A DNA stretch of 64,000 nt from Bacillus infantis NRRL B-14911 (GCF_000473245.1 NC_022524.1:4813501-4877500), one strand, 5' to 3'; shown: positions 1-12,962, counted from the stretch's first letter. Translations and numbers: made by a program. The notes: generated by a model not told the origin, from the sequence alone.

Positions 1-1303
1 ATTGCAGAGGTCTCGGATCAGCGGGCTTCAGCTCCATTTCCCAGCTGAAGCATTCAATCGCTTTATCCAGCTGGCTCAGTTCAAAATACAGCTCCCCAAG
101 CTGCTGCATATCATCGGGATCTTCATAAAGCTTTTGCATCATATCAATTTTTTCAACTATCGCCAGCTTCTTATTCTTGTCTTTTAATGGCTTCAGCCAA
201 TTTTGGATATATGGCAGCTCATGAGTATTCAGCAGCGATATGACAAACTTTTTAAGGAGCTTGTCAGCTTTTTCAGGGAATCTGCTGATATATCGCTTGA
301 TGAGGGGATACAGCAGTTCAGGCTGGACAGGCTGAGTGTCCGGCTCCCACTCTTCCAGCATTTCCCCAACGGCATATATCTGAGAGTCATCCAGCTGAAA
401 AGCATTGGTTTTCATCAGTTTGAAAACTTTATCAGCAGCATGGTTTTGTATATATTTTTCTAATAGATCCTTTTGCAATGGAAGGAAGGCAGGCAATTGA
501 AAAGATAAGGACTCTTGAATGTGGAGGGAATCTATTTCTGTATGCTGAGCTAGCAATCTTAAAAGATGGGCATAGCAGTCAGGTGAAGGTGACGCTATGA
601 GTTTTTGTATGGATAAGGCGATGAGGTCCATCCAGCGGGACTCTTTTTCCAGCCGGTCAATAAGCTGCTGGAAGCATACTTCGTCCTCCCTCTGGGAATA
701 GAGTGTTTTTTCTGCAAAGATGGGATCTTTGGCAAACAGTTTCTCAGGCTTTTCACTGTACTGCCAGGCATATTTACTGAAGATCATATCATTGCTATGC
801 GAAACAGCCAGACTCGTTTTTGGGGCAAACTCCATGATCAGGCGGATCATCTGATAGCCTGAAAAATAGTCTCCATTGCGGCGGTATTCATAATAGACGG
901 ATTTAATTTCATTGAACAGATCCCTTTTGGGTATCAGTGATTCGAAAAAGGTAAGAATAAATGACTTTTCCTGGGGGGTGTATTGCCTTTCCAGCTTTTT
1001 TAGCAGCTGCTTAAAGCTGATGCATTGGCAAGGGTGATTAGAAGAAAGCAGTATTTTGATAAGCGGGTGGGGACTTTCGAAGACTATGCCTTTTTTAAAG
1101 GCGTGTTCAATGTAAGAATGGCGGCGGAGTTTCGTGGTTTTCACCGCTGAGAGGAAATGATATTTATAAAAGATAAGATAATAAACTTCATTCTTTTCAC
1201 TGAACGCTTCAATTATCTGACCTTGCAGATAGAATGCTGCCCGCTCCGCTTTTAGACTGATCTGTTTTTTATGATCATAAAGCAAGAATTGATCCTGTCT
1301 CAT
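1..1303 (-). CDS. TPR-like helical repeat protein, C-terminus beyond window edge
   Basis: An uninterrupted frame runs from ATG at 1303 to the left edge (434 codons, no stop), so the protein continues outside the window. A strong Shine-Dalgarno (AAGGGGGG) a few bases upstream fixes the start. The visible part has no signal peptide or membrane segment and looks all-helical, rich in Leu, Lys, Glu and aromatic residues. The last visible residues (LGELYFELSQLDKAIECF) read as a tetratricopeptide repeat, and earlier stretches look like weaker helical repeats. I do not recognise the family. TPR proteins usually act as protein-protein scaffolds or regulators, but nothing here names a partner. The next gene upstream on this strand (the beta-helix protein) has its own terminator, so this gene is probably transcribed alone. 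Confidence 0.8.
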   Translation of the reverse strand, partial: MRQDQFLLYDHKKQISLKAERAAFYLQGQIIEAFSEKNEVYYLIFYKYHFLSAVKTTKLRRHSYIEHAFKKGIVFESPHPLIKILLSSNHPCQCISFKQLLKKLERQYTPQEKSFILTFFESLIPKRDLFNEIKSVYYEYRRNGDYFSGYQMIRLIMEFAPKTSLAVSHSNDMIFSKYAWQYSEKPEKLFAKDPIFAEKTLYSQREDEVCFQQLIDRLEKESRWMDLIALSIQKLIASPSPDCYAHLLRLLAQHTEIDSLHIQESLSFQLPAFLPLQKDLLEKYIQNHAADKVFKLMKTNAFQLDDSQIYAVGEMLEEWEPDTQPVQPELLYPLIKRYISRFPEKADKLLKKFVISLLNTHELPYIQNWLKPLKDKNKKLAIVEKIDMMQKLYEDPDDMQQLGELYFELSQLDKAIECFSWEMELKPADPRPLQ

Positions 1304-1524
1304 TTCAAATCCCCCCTTATTTCTCCTGTAAACAATAACTGATCTGTATAAAATAACCCTCTATCAGTATTTTAGCATACGTATGCGCCACACCCTAACT
1401 TCGGGTCCTGGCATCCAAGTTCCTTCTTCCAAGACTGGAGCCCCATTGCCAGGTGCCCGCTGCCATTTTTCCGGGCCTCATCTGATGATTGGTCATTGCA
1501 TAGATGCTAAGTGCTGCTTGGAAG

Positions 1525-1549
1525 CAAAATAAAAAACCTGCAGTGCAGG
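1525..1549 (-). terminator. Rho-independent terminator of the beta-helix gene
   Basis: On the minus strand the stem CCTGCA-C-TGCAGG (1537-1549) is followed by TTTTTTATTTT, directly behind the TAG stop at 1551. Confidence 0.75.
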
Positions 1550-1550
1550 C

Positions 1551-2942
1551 CTATTTTTCCAGACGCAAGTCTTTCTTTCCTTCATCTATAAATTTCGGTT
1601 TTTGAAACACACTATTGCCGTCCTGCCGGCTTTTCTTTTGATACTCACTGAATCCGGAGATCTCTTTTTCTTCCCATATCCAACGTGTTTTCTTTTCTCC
1701 GCCGCTAACATAATACATATTATGGTTGATGCTGTTGCCTTCACTTTTCCTGAAAGGGCTGCTGATCAAAAGTCCCGATTCACCCGCAACCATGATATTA
1801 TTCTTGATTGTATTATGTTTTGTATTGTATTGAATGAGCACTTGCCCGCCATCCTGATATTCCCTGTCATTCTTATACAGTACATTATCAGTAATGCTGG
1901 ATTTAACCGTATTGCCTCTTTCCTCGTCATACCCGCCTATGGCAATGCCGGCACTTCTATTTTCAAAGATTATATTTTTGCGGATACTTATCCCGCTTGT
2001 CGACTTCCCTTTATGTTCACTGGCTGCTTCGATGCCGATATCATTCTGATAGACCCGGTTCTCCTCAATTGTTATATCCTTTCCTCCATCCACATAAATG
2101 CCGCCGGCTGTATAATGGGGGCCATATGCAGGGTTGCCGTAGCTCGATATCCCGCAGACGGTATTATGGCTGACAAGTCCATTCCTGGCCTGGTCATAAG
2201 CCTCCCGGGGCGATGTTCCTTCAAATCCGATCATATCAATTCCGATGTTATTACTCTGCCTGACGATATTTTTGGTCACTTTAAAATGGCTCACATTCCC
2301 GTTTAATACAATTGCTTCACTCCAGCCAAGCTTTAAGTCCTCTACGAGGTTCTCCGAAATCTCTATATCTTCAATTGCTTCCGGCGCCTTTGTTCCATAG
2401 ACTGCAATCCCGTGGGCATTGCCGTTATCATGTAGCGTCTCAATATGGTGAACATGATTCCGCAAAATCCGGATACCCTTTCCGCTGCCGCTGACAGAGA
2501 TGCCGATCGGCACCACATCTTCTTCCGCTGTTTTATAGTTTCTGACTTCAAACCCGTCAATCGTAATATAACTTTTATTATGGATGGATATCAGACCTTG
2601 GTTGTCCCCGTTTGCCTTAAGGCTTGTTCCGTCCAATACTGCTTTCTCTTTTTTATATGACTTAATCATAATAGGCGCATTCTTGGATCCGGATTCCCTG
2701 ATAACAACCTGCTCCTTATAAATACCTTCTCTAACATAAACGACAGTTCCCGGCTCTGCTGAATCAACTGCCTTTTGTATGGTTTTTAAAGGCTTTTGCT
2801 TGCTTCCCGAATTTTTGTCGCTGCCGTCCGGCGACACATATAGAACTTTTTTCGGGGAAGTCCCTGTCTCCGTTTCATTGATGAACATTCCGATGGCCAA
2901 AAAAACCAGGATCAGCACCAGCCCTGCAACCCACTTATTCAA
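1551..2942 (-). CDS. Secreted or membrane-anchored right-handed parallel beta-helix protein
   Basis: 463 residues. An N-terminal hydrophobic segment (about residues 4-21) with one positive charge before it is a signal peptide or anchor; no lipobox is seen. The sequence YVSPDGSDKNSGSKQKPLKT (about residues 35-54) followed by 'AVDSAEPGTVVYVREGIY' is the typical opening of DUF1565/pectate-lyase-like beta-helix proteins. The rest is a run of short turns with Asn and Gly (IRILRNHVHHIET, ISENLVEDL, IRKNIIFENRSAGIAIGG), as expected for stacked beta-helix coils. Such proteins bind or cleave polysaccharides outside the cell; no catalytic Asp/Lys set can be assigned, so the substrate is unknown. The start is TTG at 2942 with GGGAGTG about 10 bases upstream; no better ATG exists ahead of the signal segment. 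Monocistronic, with its own terminator. Confidence 0.8.
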   Translation of the reverse strand: MNKWVAGLVLILVFLAIGMFINETETGTSPKKVLYVSPDGSDKNSGSKQKPLKTIQKAVDSAEPGTVVYVREGIYKEQVVIRESGSKNAPIMIKSYKKEKAVLDGTSLKANGDNQGLISIHNKSYITIDGFEVRNYKTAEEDVVPIGISVSGSGKGIRILRNHVHHIETLHDNGNAHGIAVYGTKAPEAIEDIEISENLVEDLKLGWSEAIVLNGNVSHFKVTKNIVRQSNNIGIDMIGFEGTSPREAYDQARNGLVSHNTVCGISSYGNPAYGPHYTAGGIYVDGGKDITIEENRVYQNDIGIEAASEHKGKSTSGISIRKNIIFENRSAGIAIGGYDEERGNTVKSSITDNVLYKNDREYQDGGQVLIQYNTKHNTIKNNIMVAGESGLLISSPFRKSEGNSINHNMYYVSGGEKKTRWIWEEKEISGFSEYQKKSRQDGNSVFQKPKFIDEGKKDLRLEK

Positions 2943-3269
2943 TACTATTTCACTCCCGTCAGCTTCACTCCAGCCAGTCCCTTTTTAAGAAGAGGCATGG
3001 CAGCCTAGAAAATCAGCCTATTGCTATTTTCATCCTGCTTCATAATATCGGCAAAAACCTCATCCATTTCAATAGAAAAAAATTAAGCATAAACCGCCGG
3101 CTGCCGCTTTATGCATCCCTTCATCATAACTAGAAGCCCAACAGCGCATGCTATGGGTGCAAGCTGCCTTTTGAAAAATCCTAAAAGCACAGCAAAGTCA
3201 CAGGAATCCTGAATCAACTGTGCCTGCTATACAATGTTCCTCCCAGTTTTCTGAATTCTAAATATTCTA
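2943..3269. other. Intergenic region without recognisable gene
   Basis: About 330 bases between the beta-helix gene and the Fur-controlled promoter of the iron operon, which read away from each other. No frame with coding character, RNA gene or strong hairpin was found. It must carry the promoter of the beta-helix gene, but I cannot place it with confidence. Confidence 0.4.
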
Positions 3270-3298
3270 TTGACATCATCATCCATACCATATAAATT
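3270..3298 (+). promoter_or_regulatory. SigA-type promoter of the iron-siderophore operon
   Basis: A perfect -35 TTGACA (3270-3275) is followed by TATAAA (3291-3296, 15-base spacer) or TAAATT (3293-3298, 17-base spacer). The Fur box lies immediately downstream, where bound Fur would block initiation or escape. Confidence 0.65.
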
Positions 3299-3306
3299 AA
3301 TGATAG

Positions 3307-3321
3307 TGATAATTATTATCA
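3307..3321 (+). promoter_or_regulatory. Fur box
   Basis: TGATAATTATTATCA is an exact 7-1-7 palindrome, the core operator known for Bacillus Fur. It lies between the -10 and the Shine-Dalgarno of the binding-protein gene, so the operon should be repressed when iron is plentiful. Confidence 0.9.
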
Positions 3322-3351
3322 ATTACGTTCAGAGAAGGAAGGAAAAACAAG

Positions 3352-4419
3352 ATGAATGCCAAACGAAGATTTTCTATTTTTACAACATTCCTGATCGCCT
3401 TGCTGACTTTTGCATTAGCTGGCTGTTCAGATGATCAATCAAATGGAAACTCAGAATCTGCCGGGAATTCCAACACAGATAAGGCTGAATCCGAAGAAGC
3501 TTCTGCTGAGTATCCAATCGTAATCAAACATGCTTTTGGCGAAACTACTATAGAAGAAAAACCTGAGCGCGTTGCTACGATTGCATGGTCGAACCATGAC
3601 GTCGCTCTTGCTCTAGGCGTTGTGCCTGTAGGCTTCTCTGCTGCAAACTATGGTGTTCAGGATGACAGCGGGATGCTGCCTTGGACAGCGGATGCACTGA
3701 AAGAACTTGATGCCGATACCCCTGTTATTTTCCAGGATACTGACGGCCTTGATTTCGAAGCCATTGCTGATGTAAGCCCTGATGTGATCCTTGCGGCATA
3801 CTCAGGCATCACTCAGGAAGAATATGATACACTAAGCGAAATTGCCCCAGTTGTTGCCTATCAGACAAGCCCTTGGGTGGCCTCATGGCGCGAGCAAGTA
3901 ACCTATAATTCAATGGGCTTGGGCATGGAAGAAGAAGGCAAGCAGCTGATTGCCGATACAGAAAAACTGATTGCAGATAAAGTGAGCGAACATCCGGAGG
4001 TCAAAGGGAAGAAGGCTGCATTCGTAAGCTTTGATGCTTCTGATTTGTCCAAGTTTTATATCTACTCTCCAGCAGATCCGCGCGGTGCATTCCTTTCTGA
4101 GCTGGAGATGGAATATCCTGAAAGTCTCACAAGCCAAATGACTGATCCAAACAGCTTCTATATCGAAGTAAGTGCCGAAAATGCAGATATGCTGAACGAT
4201 GCTGAAATTATCGTATCTTATGGAAATGATGAAACTCTTGCAGCCCTGCAGGCTGATCCTATCCTTGGAAAAATCCCTGCAGTAGAAAGAGGCTCTGTTG
4301 TCATCATCGGAGATAACACTCCGCTTGCAGCAGCAGGTACACCGAGCCCGCTCTCGATTGAATATTCCATTGACGAGTATCTGACATTGCTTTCAGAAGC
4401 TGCAGGCAAAGTTCAGTAA
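3352..4419 (+). CDS. Iron(III)-siderophore ABC transporter, substrate-binding lipoprotein (FecB/YfiY type)
   Basis: 355 residues. The signal peptide ends in a lipobox LAGC with Cys25 as the lipidated residue; an acidic, Ser/Asn-rich linker follows, then a class III periplasmic-binding domain from about residue 55. Typical family pieces are EKPERVATIAWSNHDVALAL near the start of the domain, 'VSPDVILAAYSG' in the first lobe and the Ser/Pro-rich 'TPSPLSIEYSIDEYL' at the end. It captures a ferric siderophore at the outer face of the membrane and hands it to the two permeases encoded next. Start ATG 3352 has AAGGAAGG 9 bases upstream. First gene of a four-gene operon (3352-7301) under a perfect Fur box. 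Closest in layout to Bacillus YfiY; the actual siderophore cannot be told from sequence. Confidence 0.92.
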   Translation: MNAKRRFSIFTTFLIALLTFALAGCSDDQSNGNSESAGNSNTDKAESEEASAEYPIVIKHAFGETTIEEKPERVATIAWSNHDVALALGVVPVGFSAANYGVQDDSGMLPWTADALKELDADTPVIFQDTDGLDFEAIADVSPDVILAAYSGITQEEYDTLSEIAPVVAYQTSPWVASWREQVTYNSMGLGMEEEGKQLIADTEKLIADKVSEHPEVKGKKAAFVSFDASDLSKFYIYSPADPRGAFLSELEMEYPESLTSQMTDPNSFYIEVSAENADMLNDAEIIVSYGNDETLAALQADPILGKIPAVERGSVVIIGDNTPLAAAGTPSPLSIEYSIDEYLTLLSEAAGKVQ

Positions 4420-4420
4420 A

Positions 4421-5455
4421 ATGAATCATACTTCCGTTTCAGAAAATAAGCAGCTGCATCTGCCGAAGCATTTCATCATGGTGCTGGTCCTTTCTATGGT
4501 CCTGCTCGGCTTATGCGTATTGGCTTCACTTGCTTTTGGATCCCGCATTGTGGGATGGAATGATCTGATGGACGGCTTATTCCATCCGGAAGCAGAGAGC
4601 CATGGAGCAAATGTGGTGCGCCAAAGAATTGCCAGGACTGTATTCAGCTTAATGTGCGGAGCGGCATTAGGAGTTTCCGGTGCCCTCATGCAGTCGGTCA
4701 CCCGCAATCCAATTGCAGACCCAAGCATATTGGGAGTCAACACAGGGGCAGCCTTATTCGTTGTCTGCGGAATTTCCTTTTTGGATATAGGCAGTGCTGG
4801 CCAGTATATCTGGCTTGCATTGGCTGGTGCATTCATAACTGCCATTTTTGTATTCGGAATTGGTTCAATGGGGAGTGGCGGTGCCACGCCCCTTAAGCTC
4901 GTTTTAGCGGGTGCTGCCACAAGTGCTGCGTTATCATCCCTTGTGATGGCGGTTATGATTCCCCGCTCCAACGTGATGGATCAGTTCAGATTCTGGCAGG
5001 TGGGCAGTGTTGGGGCAGGAAATTGGAACTCTGTCTCCATTTTCATACCCTTTCTTATTATTGGACTGCTGATTGCCGTCTTCACAGCTCCAGGACTGAA
5101 TGCACTGGCACTAGGTGATGAAGCCGCCAAGGGGCTGGGAGTCCGGACAGGAACCCTCAGGCTTTCCGCTGCCTTTGGCGGCGTCCTTTTATGCGGTGCG
5201 GCGACAGCGCTGGCAGGCCCCATCGGCTTTATCGGCCTGTTGGCCACACACCTGATCAGGCTCGTCATCGGCCCGGATCTGCGGTTTGTCATCCCGATGT
5301 CTGCTCTTTCAGGCGCAGCCATCTTAACCATAGCAGATGTGTGCGGCCGGGTACTGGGAAGTCCGGGAGAGCTTGAAGTCGGTGTTGTTACAGCCTTTAT
5401 CGGGGCTCCTATATTGATCTTAATTACTATGAAAGCGAAAATGCGTGCGTTATGA
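4421..5455 (+). CDS. Iron-siderophore ABC transporter permease 1 (FecCD family, YfiZ-like)
   Basis: 344 residues with about nine hydrophobic segments, the first at residues 19-42. Family signatures visible are 'RIARTVFSLMCGAALGVSGALMQSVTRNPIADPSILGVNTGA' (split across the first cytoplasmic loop) and the conserved G-P-I-x-F-I-G-L stretch (LAGPIGFIGLLATHLIRLVI) that contacts the ATPase. It forms a heterodimeric channel with the next permease. Translation is probably coupled to the binding protein: its ATG lies one base after the upstream TAA and no clear Shine-Dalgarno is present. The following gene overlaps by ATGA. Confidence 0.92.
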   Translation: MNHTSVSENKQLHLPKHFIMVLVLSMVLLGLCVLASLAFGSRIVGWNDLMDGLFHPEAESHGANVVRQRIARTVFSLMCGAALGVSGALMQSVTRNPIADPSILGVNTGAALFVVCGISFLDIGSAGQYIWLALAGAFITAIFVFGIGSMGSGGATPLKLVLAGAATSAALSSLVMAVMIPRSNVMDQFRFWQVGSVGAGNWNSVSIFIPFLIIGLLIAVFTAPGLNALALGDEAAKGLGVRTGTLRLSAAFGGVLLCGAATALAGPIGFIGLLATHLIRLVIGPDLRFVIPMSALSGAAILTIADVCGRVLGSPGELEVGVVTAFIGAPILILITMKAKMRAL

Positions 5456-6483
5456 TGAATGAATCCATGAATCTTATTATGATGGGCAGACTAAAGAGAC
5501 GACGCCGGTTTGTCCTTGTCACTTCGCTTCTTGCCATGATCGCCTTCTCCCTCTGCGGGACCATGCTTATGCTGGGAAACACGATTTATCCTGTTTCAGA
5601 TGTCATCAGCGTGCTGATGGGCGAAAAAGTAAAAGGCGCTTCATTTGCAGTGGGCACCATACGCTTCCCGAGAATGATTGCAGGTGTTTTTACAGGGTTT
5701 GCTTTTGGCGCTGCGGGACATGTCTTCCAAACGATGCTCCGCAATCCCCTGGCAAACCCGAATGTGATCGGCATAACAGCCGGATCCAGCGCCGCTGCGG
5801 TTTTTTGCATCACCGTCCTCCACGCGAGCGATACCTTTGTTTCCATCGCATCAATTATCGGCGGGCTTACTGCAGTGGCTGTTATTTTTCTATTATCAAA
5901 AGGTTCTTCTTTCTCAATAGGCAGATTAATCCTGATCGGGATCGGCATCCAGGCCATGCTTGATGCTGCCGTATCCTACTTATTGCTGATTGGCCAGCAG
6001 AATGACCTCCCTGCTGCCATGAGATGGCTGACAGGGAGCCTGAACGGGGCGAAAATGGAAGATCTTTATCCGCTCATGATTACAGTCCTGATCTTTGCCC
6101 CCATCATCATGATGCTCGGGAAAAGGCTGGATATGCTGGAGCTTGGGGAACAGGCAGCCACCTCACTCGGGGTAGATACCAATAAGACGCGATTGATGCT
6201 CATCATCAGTTCAGTGCTGATCATTGCATTAGCTACCGCGGCCACAGGACCGATCGCATTCATCGCGTTCCTTTCCGGGCCCATTGCCAAGAGGCTGGTG
6301 GGGGTTGGATTCTCTAGCATCGTCCCGGCAGGCCTTGTCGGCATCATTTTAGTACTGGCAGGAGACCTTATCGGACAGTTCGCATTCGATGCCAGATATC
6401 CTGTAGGTGTGATCACAGGCATTATCGGTGCCCCATATTTGATCTACCTGCTGATCCGAATGAATCGAAAGGGTGATTTATAA
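5452..6483 (+). CDS. Iron-siderophore ABC transporter permease 2 (FecCD family, YfhA-like)
   Basis: 343 residues, FecCD fold with roughly nine membrane helices. It carries the same signatures as its partner: 'GTIRFPRMIAGVFTGFAFGAAGHVFQ' then 'RNPLANPNVIGITAGSSAAA', and TGPIAFIAFLSGPIAKRLVG near the C-terminus. With the 4421 gene it makes the two-subunit permease. ATG at 5452 overlaps the previous stop by four bases (ATGA), a sign of translational coupling. The next gene starts inside its stop codon. Confidence 0.92.
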   Translation: MMNESMNLIMMGRLKRRRRFVLVTSLLAMIAFSLCGTMLMLGNTIYPVSDVISVLMGEKVKGASFAVGTIRFPRMIAGVFTGFAFGAAGHVFQTMLRNPLANPNVIGITAGSSAAAVFCITVLHASDTFVSIASIIGGLTAVAVIFLLSKGSSFSIGRLILIGIGIQAMLDAAVSYLLLIGQQNDLPAAMRWLTGSLNGAKMEDLYPLMITVLIFAPIIMMLGKRLDMLELGEQAATSLGVDTNKTRLMLIISSVLIIALATAATGPIAFIAFLSGPIAKRLVGVGFSSIVPAGLVGIILVLAGDLIGQFAFDARYPVGVITGIIGAPYLIYLLIRMNRKGDL

Positions 6484-7301
6484 TGAAACCGACACATGAT
6501 TTCCGGGCTGAAGGAGTCACTGCCGGATATGATCAGAAAACCATCCTGCATGATATAAGCATCAGCATTCCCAGCAGCCAAATAAGCATCATCATCGGTG
6601 CCAACGGCTGCGGTAAATCGACCCTGCTCAAAACAATGGCAAGGCTGATCAAACCTGATTCCGGGCAGGTTACCCTGGGAGGTAAGCCCATTCATAAAAT
6701 TCCGCCAAAACAGCTGGCCCGGGTCCTCGGGCTTCTTCCTCAAACACCGATTGTTCCTGAGGGAATAACGGTTGCAGACCTGGTTGGACGCGGAAGATTC
6801 CCGCACCAGTCTTTTCTGAAAGGCTGGACTAAGAAGGATTATGAAGCTGTTGCTGAAGCAATGGAGCTGATGAAGATCACTGAATTTGCCGACCGCCATA
6901 TCGATGAACTCTCAGGCGGCCAAAGACAGCGTGTCTGGATTGCCATGGCGCTGGCACAGCAGACTGACATCCTGTTCCTGGATGAGCCGACAACCTACTT
7001 GGATATCACCTACCAGGTCGAGATCCTCGACCTGCTGACAGACCTTAACCGGAAGCACGGAACGACAATCGTCATGGTCCTTCATGATATCAACCTGTCT
7101 GCCCGTTATGCAGACCATATTTTTGCTCTCGATAAAGGAAAGCTTGTGGCAGAGGGAGCGCCATCAGAGGTTATTACAAGCAAATTGATCGAAGATATTT
7201 TCGGCCTTCACTGTACGGTTGTAGAAGACCCTGTTGCAGGATGCCCATCTGTAGTGCCTATAGGGCGCCATCATGTAAAAAGGGAATTTGCCTATAATTG
7301 A
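6483..7301 (+). CDS. Iron-siderophore ABC transporter ATP-binding protein (FecE type)
   Basis: 272 residues. Walker A is GANGCGKST (about residues 39-47), the Q-loop is LPQTPIVPEG, the signature motif is LSGGQRQRVWIAMALAQ, Walker B is ILFLDEP and the switch His is in VLHDIN. It powers siderophore uptake by the two upstream permeases. TAATG: the start overlaps the stop of the previous gene by one base. B. subtilis YfiYZ/YfhA borrow a distant ATPase (YusV); here the operon carries its own, so the importer looks self-contained. Followed by a strong terminator shared with the converging glpD. Confidence 0.93.
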   Translation: MKPTHDFRAEGVTAGYDQKTILHDISISIPSSQISIIIGANGCGKSTLLKTMARLIKPDSGQVTLGGKPIHKIPPKQLARVLGLLPQTPIVPEGITVADLVGRGRFPHQSFLKGWTKKDYEAVAEAMELMKITEFADRHIDELSGGQRQRVWIAMALAQQTDILFLDEPTTYLDITYQVEILDLLTDLNRKHGTTIVMVLHDINLSARYADHIFALDKGKLVAEGAPSEVITSKLIEDIFGLHCTVVEDPVAGCPSVVPIGRHHVKREFAYN

Positions 7302-7319
7302 TTTGCCGAAAAATCAAAA

Positions 7320-7362
7320 GGGTCTGGTCCCAGCTTTACTAAGCTGGGACCAGGCCCTTTTT
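7320..7362. terminator. Bidirectional terminator between iron operon and glpD
   Basis: A 17-base stem (7320-7336 with 7341-7357, one mismatch) with a TACT loop. T-run TTTTT follows on the plus strand; on the minus strand TTTTGATTTTT follows. It serves both converging transcripts. Confidence 0.92.
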
Positions 7363-7371
7363 GGTCTCTAT

Positions 7372-9039
7372 TTAAAATTCTTCCTTTTCAATTGGATGTG
7401 AGGCCTCATAAATCAGTACATCCAGCTCTTCTGTGTAAGCTGCTGCCTGTTCCTCTGACCAGCTGAATTCTTTTTTCATGAACATGATCACAGCATCCTT
7501 ATGTTCCCGGACCCACCCGATGTCAAAGAAGAGGGCCCCTGTCCTTCTGATGAAGAAGTCGACAGGCTTGTAGGCCATTTCGTAGTCAATGCTGTATCTT
7601 AAGCCCGCGTAGACGACTGGATCAAGATTTTCTGCCAAAGCCTTTTCTTTGCCGTTTTTATAGATATCAAAGACGATGTCCACGTTGGAGCCATAGCGCT
7701 GAACAAGCTTCCTTGCTGCTTCTTCGGTCAAGCCCAGCTCTTTTCCTTCGCTCACTTTGTTTGTCATAAATGACTTAAATCCTTCAGAACCGCCCACATC
7801 GCCGCCGGATATTGGCAGGTGCATCGTGGCTGTTTTAGGATAGTCTGCTTCATCTTCTTCACCCAGCTGCTTTGCCACTAGATCGACGATGCTTTCCGCC
7901 ATTTTCCGGTAGCCTGTCAGTTTGCCGCCGGCGATGGAAATGAATCCGGAATGCGACACAAAGATTTCGTCCTTGCGCGAGATTTCAGAAGGTGATTTCC
8001 CGTCTTCATGAATCAGCGGCCTTAATCCCGACCAGCTTGATTCCACATCATCAGCCGTGATCTTCACATCAGGGAACATGAAGTCAATCGCACCAAGGAC
8101 ATAATCCCGGTCTGCCACCGTCATTCTTGGATGGGCAATATTCCCTTTGTAGACCGTATCTGTGGTGCCTACATAAGTCTTGCCTTCACGCGGGATGGCA
8201 AAGACCATGCGGCCGTCAGGCGTGTCAAAGTACACGGCCTGTTTCAGCGGAAATCTTTTGCCGTCGAATACAAGATGGATCCCCTTCGTCAGCTGCAGCG
8301 ATTTGCCTTTTTTGCTATGGTCAATTTCCCTCAGTGTGTCTACCCATGGGCCTGCTGCATTGACGATTTTCTTTGCCCGGATTTCCTGTACCGTTCCATC
8401 GGTCAGATCTTCCGCTTTCACACCTGCCACTGCACTGTTTTCATAGACAAGATCAGTGACTTTCATATAATTGAGTGCAAGCGCCCCTTTTTCAACCGCT
8501 CTTTTCATGACTTCAAGAGTCAGGCGGGCATCATCTGTTTTATATTCAACATAATAGCCTGCGCCATTCATCCCCTCGCGCTTTAACAGCGGTTCCCGCT
8601 TCAGGGCTTCTTCCGGCTTCATCATTTTTCTTCTTTCGTCCTTTTTGACACCGGCAAGGAAGTCATATACCCTCAGGCCGATATTCGTTGTGAATGGTCC
8701 GAAAGTGCCTCCCTTATAGAACGGAAGCAGCATCCATTCCGGTGTGGTGACATGCGGCCCGTTCTCATACACAATGGCCCGCTCTTTGCCGACTTCTGCG
8801 ACAACCCCAATTTCAAATTGCTTCAAGTAGCGCAGTCCGCCGTGGACAAGCTTTGTGCTTCTGCTGGATGTACCGGCAGCAAAGTCCTGCATTTCAACGA
8901 CAGCCACCTTCATCCCTCTCAGGGCGGCATCCAGCGCGATTCCAGCGCCTGTAATCCCGCCGCCGATGACAAGAAGGTCCAATGGCCCCTTCTGTATTTT
9001 TCCCTTTATATCATGTCTTTGTAAGTTGGTGAATTTCAT
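7372..9039 (-). CDS. glpD: Aerobic glycerol-3-phosphate dehydrogenase
   Basis: 555 residues, the length of B. subtilis GlpD. The FAD-binding Rossmann motif DLLVIGGGITGAGIALDAAL is near residue 20, followed by 'GTSSRSTKLVHGGLRYL', the classic GlpD signature; 'AGGKLTGYR' lies in the second conserved block, and a C-terminal helical domain follows. The enzyme oxidises sn-glycerol-3-phosphate to dihydroxyacetone phosphate at the membrane and passes electrons to menaquinone. ATG 9039 is preferred over TTG 9042 because GAAGGGAC then sits about 8 bases upstream. It lies behind glpK but has its own promoter and attenuator leader (9137-9270), which fits GlpP-dependent antitermination. Confidence 0.96.
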   Translation of the reverse strand: MKFTNLQRHDIKGKIQKGPLDLLVIGGGITGAGIALDAALRGMKVAVVEMQDFAAGTSSRSTKLVHGGLRYLKQFEIGVVAEVGKERAIVYENGPHVTTPEWMLLPFYKGGTFGPFTTNIGLRVYDFLAGVKKDERRKMMKPEEALKREPLLKREGMNGAGYYVEYKTDDARLTLEVMKRAVEKGALALNYMKVTDLVYENSAVAGVKAEDLTDGTVQEIRAKKIVNAAGPWVDTLREIDHSKKGKSLQLTKGIHLVFDGKRFPLKQAVYFDTPDGRMVFAIPREGKTYVGTTDTVYKGNIAHPRMTVADRDYVLGAIDFMFPDVKITADDVESSWSGLRPLIHEDGKSPSEISRKDEIFVSHSGFISIAGGKLTGYRKMAESIVDLVAKQLGEEDEADYPKTATMHLPISGGDVGGSEGFKSFMTNKVSEGKELGLTEEAARKLVQRYGSNVDIVFDIYKNGKEKALAENLDPVVYAGLRYSIDYEMAYKPVDFFIRRTGALFFDIGWVREHKDAVIMFMKKEFSWSEEQAAAYTEELDVLIYEASHPIEKEEF

Positions 9040-9136
9040 CAAATCAGTCCCTTCAGGATCATCATATTCATGTTTCAGCCCGGCTCCAGCCTATGAGGAG
9101 CTGTCTTGTTTTTTTAAGCTCTATAAGTCCCATACC

Positions 9137-9270
9137 CGAAAAACAAAAAAAGAGACCACAAATCAGCCCTGCTTTTCGTTGCCGAAAAATAGAGCGATGT
9201 GGTCTCTCGAGTTCTCCATCCAAATATATTAACTTGTTTTTAGTATACCATAATAAAGCTGAAAATTAAA
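9137..9270 (-). promoter_or_regulatory. glpD promoter and GlpP-type attenuator leader
   Basis: On the minus strand a -10 TATACT (9242-9247) has a weak -35 TTTAAT (9265-9270) 17 bases upstream. The transcript would start in AAGTTAATA (9227-9235). A hairpin then forms between AGAGACCACA (arm 9198-9207) and TGTGGTCTCT (arm 9151-9160), followed directly by TTTTTTTGTTTTT. A terminator inside a leader, before the Shine-Dalgarno, is the known arrangement for GlpP antitermination of glpD in B. subtilis. The hydrolase gene at 10878-12896 has the same layout. Confidence 0.8.
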
Positions 9271-9309
9271 GCATTCCAATCGTTTTGTGGAACATTATGG
9301 AAATTGACT

Positions 9310-12896
<3,587 letters not shown>

Positions 12897-12962
12897 CTCA
12901 TATCCCCCTTTTAACCTATTGATATTCAAGATATATTGCCTAAATAACCAGATCGGAAAGAC

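Noticed and set aside
2-463. Two plus-strand frames at the left edge (61 and 86 residues)
   Set aside because: They lie opposite the open TPR-like gene on the minus strand, which has a ribosome site and continuous coding sense.
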